Notes under the pieces: model-generated
Database searches by the model: none
Told to the model about the DNA's origin: nothing
The model's input: only the letters and a program-made list of their open reading frames with translations
In this document: in pieces, positions 46,259 through 56,749 of the stretch
How the letters are laid out: every line of letters starts with the position of its first letter
How positions within the stretch are numbered: position 1 is the stretch's first letter
NCBI RefSeq assembly: GCF_020360975.1
Contig: NW_025408680.1
Location: 620,001 to 684,000 of the forward strand
Reading direction: 5' to 3'
From: Hirsutella rhossiliensis
Lineage: Eukaryota; Ascomycota; Sordariomycetes; Hypocreales; Ophiocordycipitaceae
DNA length: 64,000 nucleotides
Position numbers and translations under genes: made by a program

Positions 46259-47263
46259 GCGGTGCATTGTTTTCACGAGCCACGAGCCCCAAGTCGAATT
46301 TACGGGTTGCTTTTTTTTTTCGAGCGTAAGGAGTTTACAGAACTAATGGGCCAAGCACCCAAGCGTGGGGTGAAGCTGACATTTACGAAAAGCAACCCTC
46401 TCTTGAGAAAGCAGTGCGAGACATGCCCTTCCTTTTCTTTCGAGCGTGAGGAGTTATAAGGGACAAAGGGACAAAAAGGTTCAACGAATTGCCAAAGCTG
46501 CGGTTTTATCCGTTTTCTGGGCATACGAAGCGAGTTAGATGAGCGGGTGCATTTTACGCCCAAGCTTTACACATGGAAAATCGGGGGACGGTGGAAGCCG
46601 ACTGTTCGGTCGAGACCCGAGGGACTTGATAATGAAATAGGCCTCAGTTGGCTAACGAGAATGGGGCTTAGTATGTGTCTCACAGCCCTGTGGGTTTTCC
46701 CCAACACTGCCTCTTCGTTCTCGCGTGCCCATTCGCCGTGCATATACACAAGCGCATCGTTCTGTCATTTGCGACAACCGGAACCTCGGCGACTGGGGAT
46801 TCAGCTGCTGTCTCCAGCGCCTATGCCTGCTAAGGGTTCCAAAACACACCGGCGCAAAGGTATCCAATCACAGAGGCCCAGCATGACGCCTGGAGAGACA
46901 TTGACATTAGCAGCAACAAGGGTTAGAGACTGGTCGCTTGCGGCTGTCCTCATTCTTGACACTCAAACAGCTACGGCGGCTGAGATGAGAGCAGTCGCGG
47001 CGTATTCCGAACTTGCTTGACGTCAAGGGGACCAGGCAGACGGCAGCGAGTTTCAGACATGCCGGATTAGGCAATCGGCGCCGGCCCCACGGCCGGACGT
47101 CGATAGCCGAGCGGCGGCAGCGCGGGGCACTTCGGCAAATGCCCCGCGTGTTTTATATCAAACGGACGGGGGGACAACTTTAAATAACTGGATCGCAAAC
47201 GCTGCAAATAAATACCGAGAGAGGAGTCGCGTCACTTGGGGAAAAGGATCAACAAGGACGAAT
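46259..47263. other. intergenic region, regulator 3' flank and dehydrogenase promoter
   Basis: No gene. An imperfect direct repeat TTTCGAGCGTRAGGAGTT occurs near 46318 and 46437. The dehydrogenase promoter at the right end has CGG-rich sequence, a 9-base inverted repeat and a TATA-like element. Confidence 0.55.
47121..47148. promoter_or_regulatory. 9-base inverted repeat, candidate Zn2Cys6 operator
   Basis: CGCGGGGCA (47121-47129) and TGCCCCGCG (47140-47148) form a perfect inverted repeat with a 10-base spacer, next to CGGCGG on the left. It lies 116 bases upstream of the dehydrogenase ATG and just before a TTTTATATC element (47150-47158). Zn2Cys6 dimers bind inverted CGG-like half-sites, and one such regulator gene is immediately upstream, so it is a reasonable operator candidate; the link is inferred. 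Confidence 0.45.
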
Positions 47264-48307
47264 ATGGCATCGCCAATGTTCTCGCTTCAGGGCCAGACGG
47301 CCATCATCACCGGCTGCACTCGCGGCATCGGCCAGGCTGTGGCCATCGGGCTCGCCGAGGCCGGAGCCGACGTCCTCTTGGTACAGGTATGTGTCGCAAA
47401 GACCCGCTGGGGGAGAGGAGGGGGAGAGGAGGGGGGGGGGGGGGGGGCTGCAATGCGCGATGCTTGCTTTTCCGACGCCTCTTGGGCTGTCGCAGGCATG
47501 GATCTATCTATCCAAGGCCGGACTCCCGTTCCTCCGTAGCTGATGAGCACGTGCTAATGATGCATGATGATAGCGAGACACGACCAGTACGGCGACCAAG
47601 GAGGCAATCGAGAAGCTGGGCCGCCGCGCGTGCATCTACACGGCCGACATGGCCTCGCCAGAGCAGGTCGCGGCGCTGACGCCCAAGATCCTGGCCGACG
47701 GGCACGAGGTTCGCATCCTCGTCACCTGCGCCGGCATCCAGCGCCGGCACCCGTGCGAGAAGTTTCCAGACAGCGACTTCAACGATGTGCGTCCGGCTCG
47801 CCCGGCCCTTGACGGGCAACATGGAGAGGTTACCGCTTGCTGACAGTGTCCTTTTGTCAGGTCATGCAAGTCAACCTCAATGCCGTCTTCGCCCTCAACC
47901 GCGACATTGGCGCCCACATGCTCACCCTCGAGCCCTCGCCCACAACGGCCCGCCGCGGCAGCATCATCAACTTTGCCTCGCTGCTGACCTTCCAGGGTGG
48001 CCTGACGGTGCCCGCGTACGCCGCCTCCAAGGGCGCCGTCGGCCAGCTGACCAAGAGCTTCGCCAACGAGTGGACGGCCCGCGGCATCACCGTCAACGCC
48101 ATTGCGCCCGGCTACATCGAGACGGATATGAACACGGCACTGCTCAACAACCCGGAGCGGCTGGCCGGCATCAGTGCCCGGATCCCGGCGGGCAGGTGGG
48201 GTTCGCCTGAAGATTTCAAGGGCACGGCCGTCTACCTGGCGAGCAAGTCGAGTGGATACGTGAGCGGGCACACGCTGGTTGTCGATGGAGGGTGGATGGG
48301 TAGGTAA
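47264..48307 (+). CDS. short-chain dehydrogenase/reductase (KduD-like, 2-deoxy-D-gluconate 3-dehydrogenase type)
   Basis: Three exons (47264-47386, 47574-47786, 47861-48307) give 260 residues, the classical SDR length. The cofactor motif TGCTRGIG is near residue 17, and the active site is YAASK preceded by the Ser in NFASLL. The usual NNAG appears as TCAG in [13 protein letters not shown]. The end [10 protein letters not shown] is typical of classical SDRs. Fungal and bacterial relatives act on 2-dehydro-3-deoxy- or 2-deoxy-gluconate in pectin/uronate breakdown, using NAD(H); the actual substrate is not proven. Intron 1 contains 17 consecutive G (47431-47447) after further G runs. The gene follows a Zn2Cys6 regulator on the same strand about 1 kb upstream. 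Confidence 0.9.
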
Positions 48308-49771
48308 AGCGAGCCAAGGCCCGCCGCCGCCGATGCGGACCTCGGTCGAGTCAAACAAGAGGGGAATTGAAGGGAGGTCCATGTACAAGTTTCTAACAAA
48401 TCGGGAGAAGACGAATTTAGGTGAACCATGTTTAGAGTTGGGAAGTTCTCTCTTACTATTCAACGCCCGTTCCAGTTCCCTTCCCGTCCAGCGCCGTCGC
48501 TGCCCAAACACTCTTGGATGGAGTCTTCTGGGCATACTGAAATCAAAGAGTTTCATGAAAACACAAGCTCCAACGCCTACTCCATGAGTCCCAGTTGCTC
48601 ACGTCTCGCGCCTAGCCCGGACAACTCTCTTCTTGGCAAGTTCCCGGGTCCCAGTAGGACCCTTGACTGTGGTGACTTTGCTGCGCTGGAGCCGCACGAC
48701 ACTGCCGCTCGAACGGGACATCCTCGATCGGGCCCTACATTCGCTGTCAGCGCTCTGCACCGTGGAGGATGCACTGGATGCCAACATACTCGGCCTGGGT
48801 GGCCGCGATGCGGACTCGGATGAGCAGCGATTCGAACTCTTCGAGCATGGCTGCTGATTTGAGGCCTCACGTATGCGTACTGGACGGAGGTACCGTAACT
48901 GCTATTCCGGCTGCTCGATTTTTGTGTGACTGAGCTGAGCGAGTGCAGAGGGACTAGAAAGAGGAGAGTACTAGTTGACCATATCCAGGGAATCACGCCG
49001 CGGCAAAGGAAAGGGACACGCCCGGCGACTTTATACAGGGGCTTCCCCCTCTCTCGTGCAACGCGGCCCGCACCGACGTTCGTCAATCGGCATTGCCGAG
49101 CGTTTACTAAGTAGGCAGAGGACCCTTTTTTGGAATCACATGCTGGGCGCCTGTGAGGGTCGCAATAAGGTCCGAAACGGGGCGGAATCCGGGGAAGCGG
49201 CGCCTGCGCAGGGGTGGTCCGCAAAAGTGCGCGACGCCACGCATACATGCTCTCGATGTACTCTTACACAGGCAATCTTAATGGGCTGCCCGTTTGTCCG
49301 GCTGTGCATGCTAACGTTTGCCCGGTGCGGCGGGCGGCGTGGCCGACTTCTGGGTTTCGTCGGCGCGGCGCCGTCTCCGCTCATACAGGCTGCGCCCCGA
49401 CCCGATGCGCTCGGGGTCACGGGTTGCCCGAAGCCTCGGAACCAAGGACGGTGAGACGGCCATGGAAATGAGTGGGAAGCAGTGGTCTCTATTTCGTATT
49501 CGGTCCTGACATCGCCTATAATGCCTCTAGAAATCCAACTCTAGATTTTGCTGCCTGCGCCGTGGCAAAGACTTAGCATGAGCTTCCATCAAAAAACATA
49601 CATGACCATGATGCTCTAAGATGCACCAAAATAGGAAGAAAGCAGTGGATAAGACGCTCATTGGAAGAAGCATGTCGGAAAGGGGGTGAGAAAATGATGC
49701 GTCCGTCCCTGCAGAGTCGGGGAGAGGGCAGCTTGGAGTGCGGATGGAGGGTATTGAGGGGAATGGATCGT
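48308..49771. other. intergenic region between two convergent genes
   Basis: This 1.46-kb stretch lies between the dehydrogenase stop (plus strand) and the GNA1 stop (minus strand). ORFs of up to 223 codons occur on both strands, but they overlap and show no domain or splice logic. No gene is supported. Confidence 0.5.
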
Positions 49772-50347
49772 CTATTGGGATTTACTTTTGTCGCCCTGGT
49801 AGTAATGGGCCATCTGTAGACCGGCGCGTCGGAAGCCGCACTTGACGTAGAAGCCCTCGTTGGCGTCGCTGCAGTCGAGAATGCTCTTGTAACAGCCAAT
49901 GCGCTCGGCGACAAAGTCGAGGGCCTGGATGAGCCGCAGGCCGAGCTTCTTGCCCTGCTGGTCCTTGGCGACGGCAATGTCTTCGATGTGGCCGACGGCG
50001 CCGAGGTTGTGGATGCTATAATCGCAAGTCAGCTGGAGTTGGGTCTAGGAGGCCATACACACGTACAACTTGCGCTCGACAATGAGAGCTCCGGTGGCAA
50101 CGACGGCTGCGCGCTGGTCCTCGATGACGACGATGTAGTATCCACCCTGCTGGCCCATTCGATCGTACTGGGCTTCAAAGTCGGCTTGTGAAATGTCGCC
50201 AACCGTGGTCAGGACGCGGAGGCAGTCGAGGAAGCCGTTGTCGCGGTCCGACTTGCGCAGAGCCCGCAGCTTGTAGCCCTCGGGGAGAGCGGCAACGACC
50301 TCGGGCGAGATGAGGCTGGGCGAGAAGAGACCGTCTTCGGCAGCCAT
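49772..50347 (-). CDS. GNA1: glucosamine-6-phosphate N-acetyltransferase
   Basis: Two exons on the minus strand (50067-50347 and 49772-50015) give 174 residues, the usual size. I chose the ATG at 50345-50347 (MAAEDGLFSPSLISPEV): the upstream extension is open but not family-like. The GNAT fold is clear, with EGYKLRALRKSDRDNGFLDC, then VATGALIVERKFIHNLG, the acetyl-CoA loop IAVAKDQQGKKLGLRL (Q-x-x-G-x-G/K type) and YKSILDCSDANEGFYVKCGF near the end. The enzyme acetylates glucosamine-6-phosphate with acetyl-CoA in the cytosol, the second dedicated step to UDP-GlcNAc for chitin, N-glycans and GPI anchors, and is essential in fungi that have been tested. Its start codon faces the lipase gene across 1.4 kb. 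Confidence 0.95.
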
Positions 50348-51742
50348 GACGATGCGGGCGAGCGGACGGGGACGAGGGAGGACGTAGATGGAGAGGTGGC
50401 CGAAGACGCGGAACCGCAGAAGAAGGTCGAGGGAGAATGACGACGAGCCAGACACGGACGGGGAGAGAGTGTTGAGCCCGGACTGTTTGGGAGAAACGAA
50501 GGGCTTGTCTTGAGCGGACGCGAATGGCCAATTGGAGATGCTGTAGAGAGTAAAGGAGAAGAGAAAGTCATGGGATGGGCAGCGCATAAGCCCGCCTTCG
50601 CTTGCGATACGAGAGCAACATCACCAATCCGGATGCCTCGAGGGAGCTTCAGGGGTTGCCGGGCCAATGAGCTCCCGTGCCAGCACAGTAAAGGTGGGGG
50701 GGCAACGCTGGGCTCTGAAAACGGGCGGAGCCGCGCCTGCGCCACATTTCAGCTCGTTCCTGGCGGCACAATTCTCGGGCAATCGTGGTGGACCTCAGCC
50801 ACAGTCTCCTACCAAGAGTGCAGCATGTCATCATCGTCAAGGGGCTCTGTCTGTCTGAGTCCCCAGGCTCTCCTGCTCCCTTTTGTCCACACCCTTCCGT
50901 CTTTATTTCTTCCGTTTCTTCTCAGCAGATCATGTGCCTGTAGTTGCTCTTGGTACTCTGTGACGGCATGACGCCTTGTCGCAGTCTTTCTGCTGCTGGC
51001 GATATTTACCCTTGGTTTCGCCGCTCACGTTTCGCCTGCGCCACGACCTTCCCCTCTCCTCTTTGCCCCATCATGTCTTCCTCACCCAGACTTCACCGTG
51101 ACCGGCCCAAGCAGTCGGTTTATCCCATCTGCGCGGGTCCCTTGCCGACTATGCGCCCGCCGCTGCGAACCCAGGCACCCATGATTCGCCAGCCCCGCTA
51201 TCCCAGGAGACTGGCCCGTACCGGGCGGCGGACGCTGCAAGCTGCACGTATGTATTACTTGCAGATTGGACCTCGCGGATCCTTTGGCAAACGGCAAACC
51301 GGATGGGTGACGAAGAATAACAAGGAACCGCGATGGAATCTATGCGTAGATGACGATTCCCGACGTGGGGCCTGGCTCCCATTCGCCGTTCCAGTCCTGC
51401 GACGACTGTTTCAGTCGTGAGCTGTCAACACGTACAGCACACAATCACATGCAAAGCCCAAGGCAAACAAGGCATTGTTGACCGGCTCTCCCTTTGAGCT
51501 AAAAATGCAACCTGCTGGTCCATCTTCACCAGTCTGTCGTCTGTCTCATCGGCCCGCCATTCTTCTTCTTCGCCTCGCCCCTGACTGAGCAACCGTCTCT
51601 CATCACCACCATCCATCTGCTTTTAGCCTGGCTGACCAGAAAGAGACCGACAAGGGAGGGGGAACGACTGGCATATGATGCTGCATCGTGTTGGACCCTC
51701 ATCGCAAACGCCCGACTCCTTGCCACCTGTCTCATCGCCCTC
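50348..51742. other. divergent promoter region of GNA1 and the lipase gene
   Basis: 1.4 kb without a convincing gene. The ORFs at 50510-50971 and 50944-51420 look like random open frames in pyrimidine-rich DNA. CT-rich tracts precede the lipase start. A long 5' leader or uORFs for either gene are possible. Confidence 0.5.
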
Positions 51743-54700
51743 ATGGCCCGGGACGACATCATAGCAGCCGCCGCCTCCTTGGCCTCTCCGCACCCGGGCC
51801 CGACGCTCCTCCCGGGGCCCGTTGCCCACGTCGTCAGCCTGGCCACGCGATCCACGAGCCTGGCCATCCGCGTCGGCTCCTTGGTCAGCTCCTACGGCCT
51901 CGATGCCGCCCGCTTCACCACCCTCTCCAGCCTCGAGCTGGCCCGCGGCATGGTCGAGGTCGTCCTCAGCCGCGCCGCCAGAGACACCCTGGCCCAGTCA
52001 AACTCAGACCTCGCCGCCGCCGACGCAGAGACCATCCTGGAGCGCAGCCTCGAGAGTCTTCACTACGCCGTATCCCAGGTCGTCTTCTGGACCTCGGCTA
52101 GCTTCCGCCTCACCGGCACCACCCTCACCGCCGCCTCCGAGGCCTCCCAGCTCGTCCTCTCCTCCTTTGACCAGCTCTTTGGCTCCACCGACTCCTCCAG
52201 GGCCGTCGCCAGCATCGTCACCCTCATCCGCCGTGAGTTCAATAACCCGGCCACCGGCGTCCGCGGCGAAAAGGTCGGCGTCCTCGACCTCGTCCTCGCC
52301 CTTGGCGCCTTGGCCTACCTCCAGCGCTCATGTCGAAGAACCTCGGCCGAGGAGCACCGACGCCGATCCTATGAGGAGACAATATGGGATGTCGTCGTCC
52401 TGAGCGATGGCCAACGTGTCGATATCGAACAAGGCAAGTTGACTGGCACCCAGCCTACATCCTCGAGCCTGGCTGCGCAAGCATACGACAACGACGAAGT
52501 GATCCTCGCGCGCCTGAAGAACCAAATCATAAACTCGATGCCTCCGGGCACGTCCGTCGCCATCTCCGACACGGTTTCCTCGGTCCAGACCATTACCGTC
52601 GACGTCCAGGGGTCCCAGCTTCCGTCTCTCCCGACGCCTCCTGGAGCAGAGATCGTTGAGATGCGGGGGCCGGCGTCTGCTGCGGCCATCTCTCGTTCTC
52701 CGGTATCTCTTGAGTCGAGCAACGACACGTCGTATCGCGTTGTTTACAGGATTGAGCGCGAAAAGATGCGGTCAACATCCGTGCGTCGTCAAGATGAGGC
52801 ATCGTGCCCCATCGTCGTCGAGTTGCCCGACGCAAAGCCACTGCAGTCTCCAAGCCTCGACGCTTCTCCTGTCGGGTGCTACTCGCCGGATACCTGCCCG
52901 TCGCCAGTCGACACGTCTTCCGACTCTGACCGTGCGCCCAGCCCGACTGAGTCGACCTCGGGTTTTGCCTTGGCCAGCCCAGCCAGTGCCGTCGACGCCG
53001 ACGAGTCTACTGGAGCTCGGCGCCAGGCGCGAATAGTGCAGCCATCGCCTGCAGAAATCGCGGCAAACCAAAAGAAACAAAGATCGCCCCTCACGGAGCC
53101 CAGTTCGCGCGAGAACATTGGCCGGCCTCGGCCAAGGCTGGATACTGGCAAGCGCTCGCATTCGAAAAAGAAGTCGGAGTCCGTCTTGCCGTCGAAGTCT
53201 GCCGAGAGGAGAAACGGGCTCAAGCAGGTGCTTAAGGGCAGAGGGCAGTCTCTGTCCAACATATGGAGCAAGGAACAACCATCGTCCGAAGCAAGCCGTG
53301 CTTTCTCGAAGCCGAAACCACAGTGGAAGTCTCCGGGCGGCGGCAGCCCGACGGACTCTACCCCCGGCAAGTCCAAGCTCTCCACGGCACGGAATCCAAG
53401 CCAGCCGGCGCAGCGCAGCCCGCCCGCCCGGCGCCCTCTCCAGCCTCCCGAGCTGGAACCCAGGGCTGGCTCTCGCACCAGCTTCTTCTCTATCCACGAG
53501 CACCGCCGGGACTCGGTCGTGTCCCAGGCCGACACCTATTCGAAGCATGGCAACGGGGAGCTACGACCTGCCTCGCCTACCATTGTCCGAACTGACTTTA
53601 CGACCCAGGAGTCCACGACGCGGCCCAGGAGCGATGTTTACTCAGCGCAGATTGGGCCTATCCCCCCCTCTCCGCATAAAAGCCATCGCCTGTCGGCCTC
53701 GTATGCCCCCAGCCTGTACAGTCTGGCGACAAACGACTCCCAATCGTCGCTCGTCCTGTCCTCGTACTACCAAAAGAGCACCTACAACGGGTCCGATGCC
53801 CTGAGCACCCTGCGCCGCGAAGGCTTCGTCGACGGCACCTTTCCCGCCGGCCCGCTGCTGCCCAACATTGCCCGGTACATGCGCTTCTCGTCGGCCTGCT
53901 ACGGGTCGCATTTTCTCAAGTTCATGGGCATCTCGACGGAGCTGCCGTCACTGGGGGTGTGGGACGGCACGCACCACGACGTTCGGCACTTTGTCCATCA
54001 CACAGAATCCGAGGCAGGCAACATCCTGTTGGCATCCTTTGTGGATCCGCAGGGCGGCGCCGACGCCACCGGCTCGACCGGGACCGGCGTGCCCCTGGTG
54101 CACTACATCTCGCTCGATCACGCGGCCAAGGCCGTGGTGCTGGCGTGCCGGGGGACTCTGGGGTTCGAGGACGTCATGGCCGACATGACGTGCGAGTACG
54201 ACGACTTGACTTGGCGGGGCCGGCGCTACAGAGTGCACAAGGGCATGCACGCGTCGGCGAGGCGGCTCCTCTACGGAGGCGACGGCCGGGTCCTCGTCAC
54301 CATCAAGGAGGCGCTGCGGGAGTTTCCCGACTACGGCCTGGTGCTGTGCGGCCATTCGCTGGGCGCCGGCGTCACGTCGTTGCTGGGCGTGATGCTTGCG
54401 CAGCCGAATCCCGACGGCCCCGGCTTCGTCATTTCCGCCGAGTCCCATGCGAAGCTCTTGACGCAGGGCACCTGCATCCACGAGGCCATCGGAGATCTGC
54501 GGTTGCCCTCTGGGCGGCGCATACATGTGTATGCCTACGGCCCGCCGGGCGTCATGTCGGCGTCGCTCGGCAAGATCACGCGGGGCCTCATCACCAGCGT
54601 GGTGCACGGCAACGACCTCGTCCCCCACCTCTCGCTCGGGCTGCTGCACGACTTCCAGGCGCTCGCGCTCGCCTTCAAGCACGACGAGAACAAGACAAAG

Positions 54701-55096
54701 GCCGAGATCCGGCGGCGCATGTGGCACGTGGTGCAGTCCAACCTGGCCGAAAGATGGCGCCGCGCCGAGCCGCGCGCCCCCGCCGAGGCCGATGAGGAGC
54801 AGTGGATCCTCCCGGCGCTGGGCGCACTGCGCGACAGCATGAAGGGCGCCAAGCTGGTGCCGCCCGGCGAAGTGTTTGCCATTGAGACGCAGCGCGTGCT
54901 GCGCCGCGACGCCTTTGTCCTCGTCGACGACGAGGGGCCCGTCGGACGCCCGGCACAGCGCGTCGTGCTCAAGTACATTCGCGACGTCGAGGCGCGCTTC
55001 GGCGAGGTTCGCTTCGGGACGGGCTTGCTGATGGACCATAGCCCGGCCAAGTACGAGGACGCGCTCAACATGCTGCGACTAGGCGTCGTGGACTAA
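51743..55096 (+). CDS. large class-3 lipase (sn-1 diacylglycerol lipase-like)
   Basis: A single uninterrupted exon of 1117 residues. The N-terminal 200 residues are helical with hydrophobic stretches (VLDLVLALGALAYL near 180-193) that may attach it to membranes. Residues about 210-680 are low-complexity and Ser/Pro/Lys-rich, probably disordered and regulatory. The lipase-3 domain occupies about 700-1000. VLACRGTLGFEDVMADMTCE is the region before the active site, the nucleophile is Ser872 in GHSLGAG, and Asp958 in HGNDLVPHLS is the likely acid. The C-terminal extension is rich in charged residues. Enzymes of this architecture cleave diacylglycerol or related lipids at the sn-1 position. The substrate in this fungus is unknown. 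No signal peptide is seen, so it is expected to be intracellular. Codon bias is strong and the frame is clean. Confidence 0.9.
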   Translation: MARDDIIAAAASLASPHPGPTLLPGPVAHVVSLATRSTSLAIRVGSLVSSYGLDAARFTTLSSLELARGMVEVVLSRAARDTLAQSNSDLAAADAETILERSLESLHYAVSQVVFWTSASFRLTGTTLTAASEASQLVLSSFDQLFGSTDSSRAVASIVTLIRREFNNPATGVRGEKVGVLDLVLALGALAYLQRSCRRTSAEEHRRRSYEETIWDVVVLSDGQRVDIEQGKLTGTQPTSSSLAAQAYDNDEVILARLKNQIINSMPPGTSVAISDTVSSVQTITVDVQGSQLPSLPTPPGAEIVEMRGPASAAAISRSPVSLESSNDTSYRVVYRIEREKMRSTSVRRQDEASCPIVVELPDAKPLQSPSLDASPVGCYSPDTCPSPVDTSSDSDRAPSPTESTSGFALASPASAVDADESTGARRQARIVQPSPAEIAANQKKQRSPLTEPSSRENIGRPRPRLDTGKRSHSKKKSESVLPSKSAERRNGLKQVLKGRGQSLSNIWSKEQPSSEASRAFSKPKPQWKSPGGGSPTDSTPGKSKLSTARNPSQPAQRSPPARRPLQPPELEPRAGSRTSFFSIHEHRRDSVVSQADTYSKHGNGELRPASPTIVRTDFTTQESTTRPRSDVYSAQIGPIPPSPHKSHRLSASYAPSLYSLATNDSQSSLVLSSYYQKSTYNGSDALSTLRREGFVDGTFPAGPLLPNIARYMRFSSACYGSHFLKFMGISTELPSLGVWDGTHHDVRHFVHHTESEAGNILLASFVDPQGGADATGSTGTGVPLVHYISLDHAAKAVVLACRGTLGFEDVMADMTCEYDDLTWRGRRYRVHKGMHASARRLLYGGDGRVLVTIKEALREFPDYGLVLCGHSLGAGVTSLLGVMLAQPNPDGPGFVISAESHAKLLTQGTCIHEAIGDLRLPSGRRIHVYAYGPPGVMSASLGKITRGLITSVVHGNDLVPHLSLGLLHDFQALALAFKHDENKTKAEIRRRMWHVVQSNLAERWRRAEPRAPAEADEEQWILPALGALRDSMKGAKLVPPGEVFAIETQRVLRRDAFVLVDDEGPVGRPAQRVVLKYIRDVEARFGEVRFGTGLLMDHSPAKYEDALNMLRLGVVD

Positions 55097-55646
55097 ACGA
55101 GAAATATGCGCATCTAGGGGCGATGAGGGAAGAAGCGATGTCACTGGTCCATGAGCTTTGGTGCGATGGCTTGGATGGATAGCCAAGGACTGGCACATCC
55201 GCGCACAACCCACATAAGGGGGCTACTTTTCTATGTACATTGATTTGCCAACTTGGCTTTTAATTTCCGGGAACTTGCGAGCAAGAAGAAAGGGATATAG
55301 AAGTACGAAAAAGGTGTATTCAACGCGTCTGTGCCGCTATTCCATGCCGGCCAAGTGTCTTACGCGCTTACCCTATGGCAATTCTGCTATCAAGTGAGAC
55401 CCGCGGTTCTTAGTCGGCTCTCGTTAGGCTGGGGCGGAAAGAGAAGTGAAATGGACAGTCTCTCAGCTGGGTGTAGGTTGTCAGCTTCCGTCGGGAAAAG
55501 GCATCGATGAGGGGACTTCTCACTGTTGAGCAAGCAACAAATCTACATAAAAACCACAAAGATGACGGTGCTGCACGGTCGTCGTGTTGTGCCGTCTAGC
55601 AGGCATCAAGGGGGGCCGTCGGGCGGGAAGAGCCTAGGCGAGAGGG
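55097..55646. other. convergent intergenic region
   Basis: 550 bases between the stop codons of the lipase gene and the CCDC97-like gene. It holds both 3' ends and no gene. Confidence 0.6.
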
Positions 55647-56413
55647 TCAAAAGTCCTGGATCCCAGTCTCTCCACGCCTCATCGTCAGCGCCTGCTCGTC
55701 GCCCGCATCGGCCTCATCAGTAACCCAGCGGGGCTCCTCTTCGTCGAACCACGCGTCCTGCGCCTCCCCCTCCGCCAGGGCATCGAGCTCGACGTCGCCA
55801 TCCACGCGGGCATAGTCAAAGTCGGCATCGCGCCCGCGGACGAAGCGCTCCGTGAGGAACTCGCGCCAGAGTTGCCGGCCGTGCTGTCCGTCGACGACCT
55901 CGCCATGCCAGGGACTGTCGTCGTCGTCGTAGTCGTCGGTGGCGGTGGCGGTGGCGGTGGTGACGGTGCCGCCGGGGGCGGAGGAGTCCTCGCCGGGAGC
56001 CAGCTGCGAGAGCCGCTGCTCGCCGCGGGCAAGGTCTGCCTCGAGGATGCGGCCGTAGCCCTTTGCCTTGCCCTCGGCCTGGCGCTCGGCAGCTGTCTGG
56101 AACCTCTTGATGAGGCGCTCGTACAGCAGGGGATCTAATGTGGCATCTATGTGAGCAGATGTCCACTCAACCAAGTTCAGAGCAAGCAAGGGAGCAGAAA
56201 CAGGCTCGTACCTGCGAGCTCGTGGTCCAGACTGTCAAAGTAAGCCGGATTGCGCTCCAGATACTCGCGCCGGCGGTTCTGGGCCTGAATGTGGGCGACT
56301 TGGGCGGCGGTCTTGGGATGCCGCGGCACCGGCTTGTCAAAGAGGGCGTCGTCTAGACGAGTGTCAACGTCCATCTGGCCCTTTACAGTGTCCATTTCCT
56401 CCTTGGCTTGCAT
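55647..56413 (-). CDS. CCDC97-like protein (DUF2052 family)
   Basis: Two exons on the minus strand (56212-56413 and 55647-56134) give about 229 residues. An Arg-rich helix, QNRRREYLERNPAYFDSLDH, is followed by PLLYERLIKRFQTAAERQ, then an acidic Asp-rich stretch and the conserved WREFLTERFVRGRDADFDYA block of the C-terminal domain. The human relative CCDC97 is associated with the SF3b splicing complex, so a spliceosome-linked nuclear role is likely by family. The acceptor of the intron has two in-frame AG choices 12 bases apart (ATAG and TTAG), giving HELADATLDPLL or HELADPLL. The acidic stretch includes a Thr/Ala repeat (TATATATD) encoded by a GGTGGC-like repeat. The short 5' flank reaches the methyltransferase stop at 56750. 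Confidence 0.85.
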
Positions 56414-56749
56414 ACTGCAGGTGCCCGGTCGCGGGTTGATTGATTGTCACTGTTGAAAGATGTTGTTGGTGGGCGGTGCTGAGGAGAAGAGGGAAAAAAG
56501 TGGAACGGGTGTTCTGGTAGCAAGCTCGAGTGCCGTGCAGCTGTCAACGATGGCCGTCGGCTGGCACCAGCTACATAATTTGTATATATTGTTGCTGCCA
56601 CTCTCTGGTCCTTCGACCTAGCTACCCTGGTGACAGCCAAGCGCGAATCATTCGCTGCAGGCCGCGGTGCACAACAAGTCTGAAAAGCCACTTCGCATAC
56701 TCCGTGGGACAGTGACGGCGCATCCACCGTCACTCCCCGGAATGCCCCC
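56414..56749. other. promoter of the CCDC97-like gene and 3' flank of the methyltransferase
   Basis: 336 bases between two minus-strand genes. A TATATA-type stretch occurs near 56580-56590. No gene. Confidence 0.55.

Noticed and set aside
50944..51420. 158-codon ORF between GNA1 and the lipase
   Set aside because: Arg/Pro/Ser-rich random-looking frame in promoter DNA without conserved motifs.
53948..55039. 363-codon minus-strand ORF antisense to the lipase gene
   Set aside because: It is an effect of GC-rich third positions on the coding strand; the sequence is compositionally odd, has no domain and the sense frame is clearly the gene.
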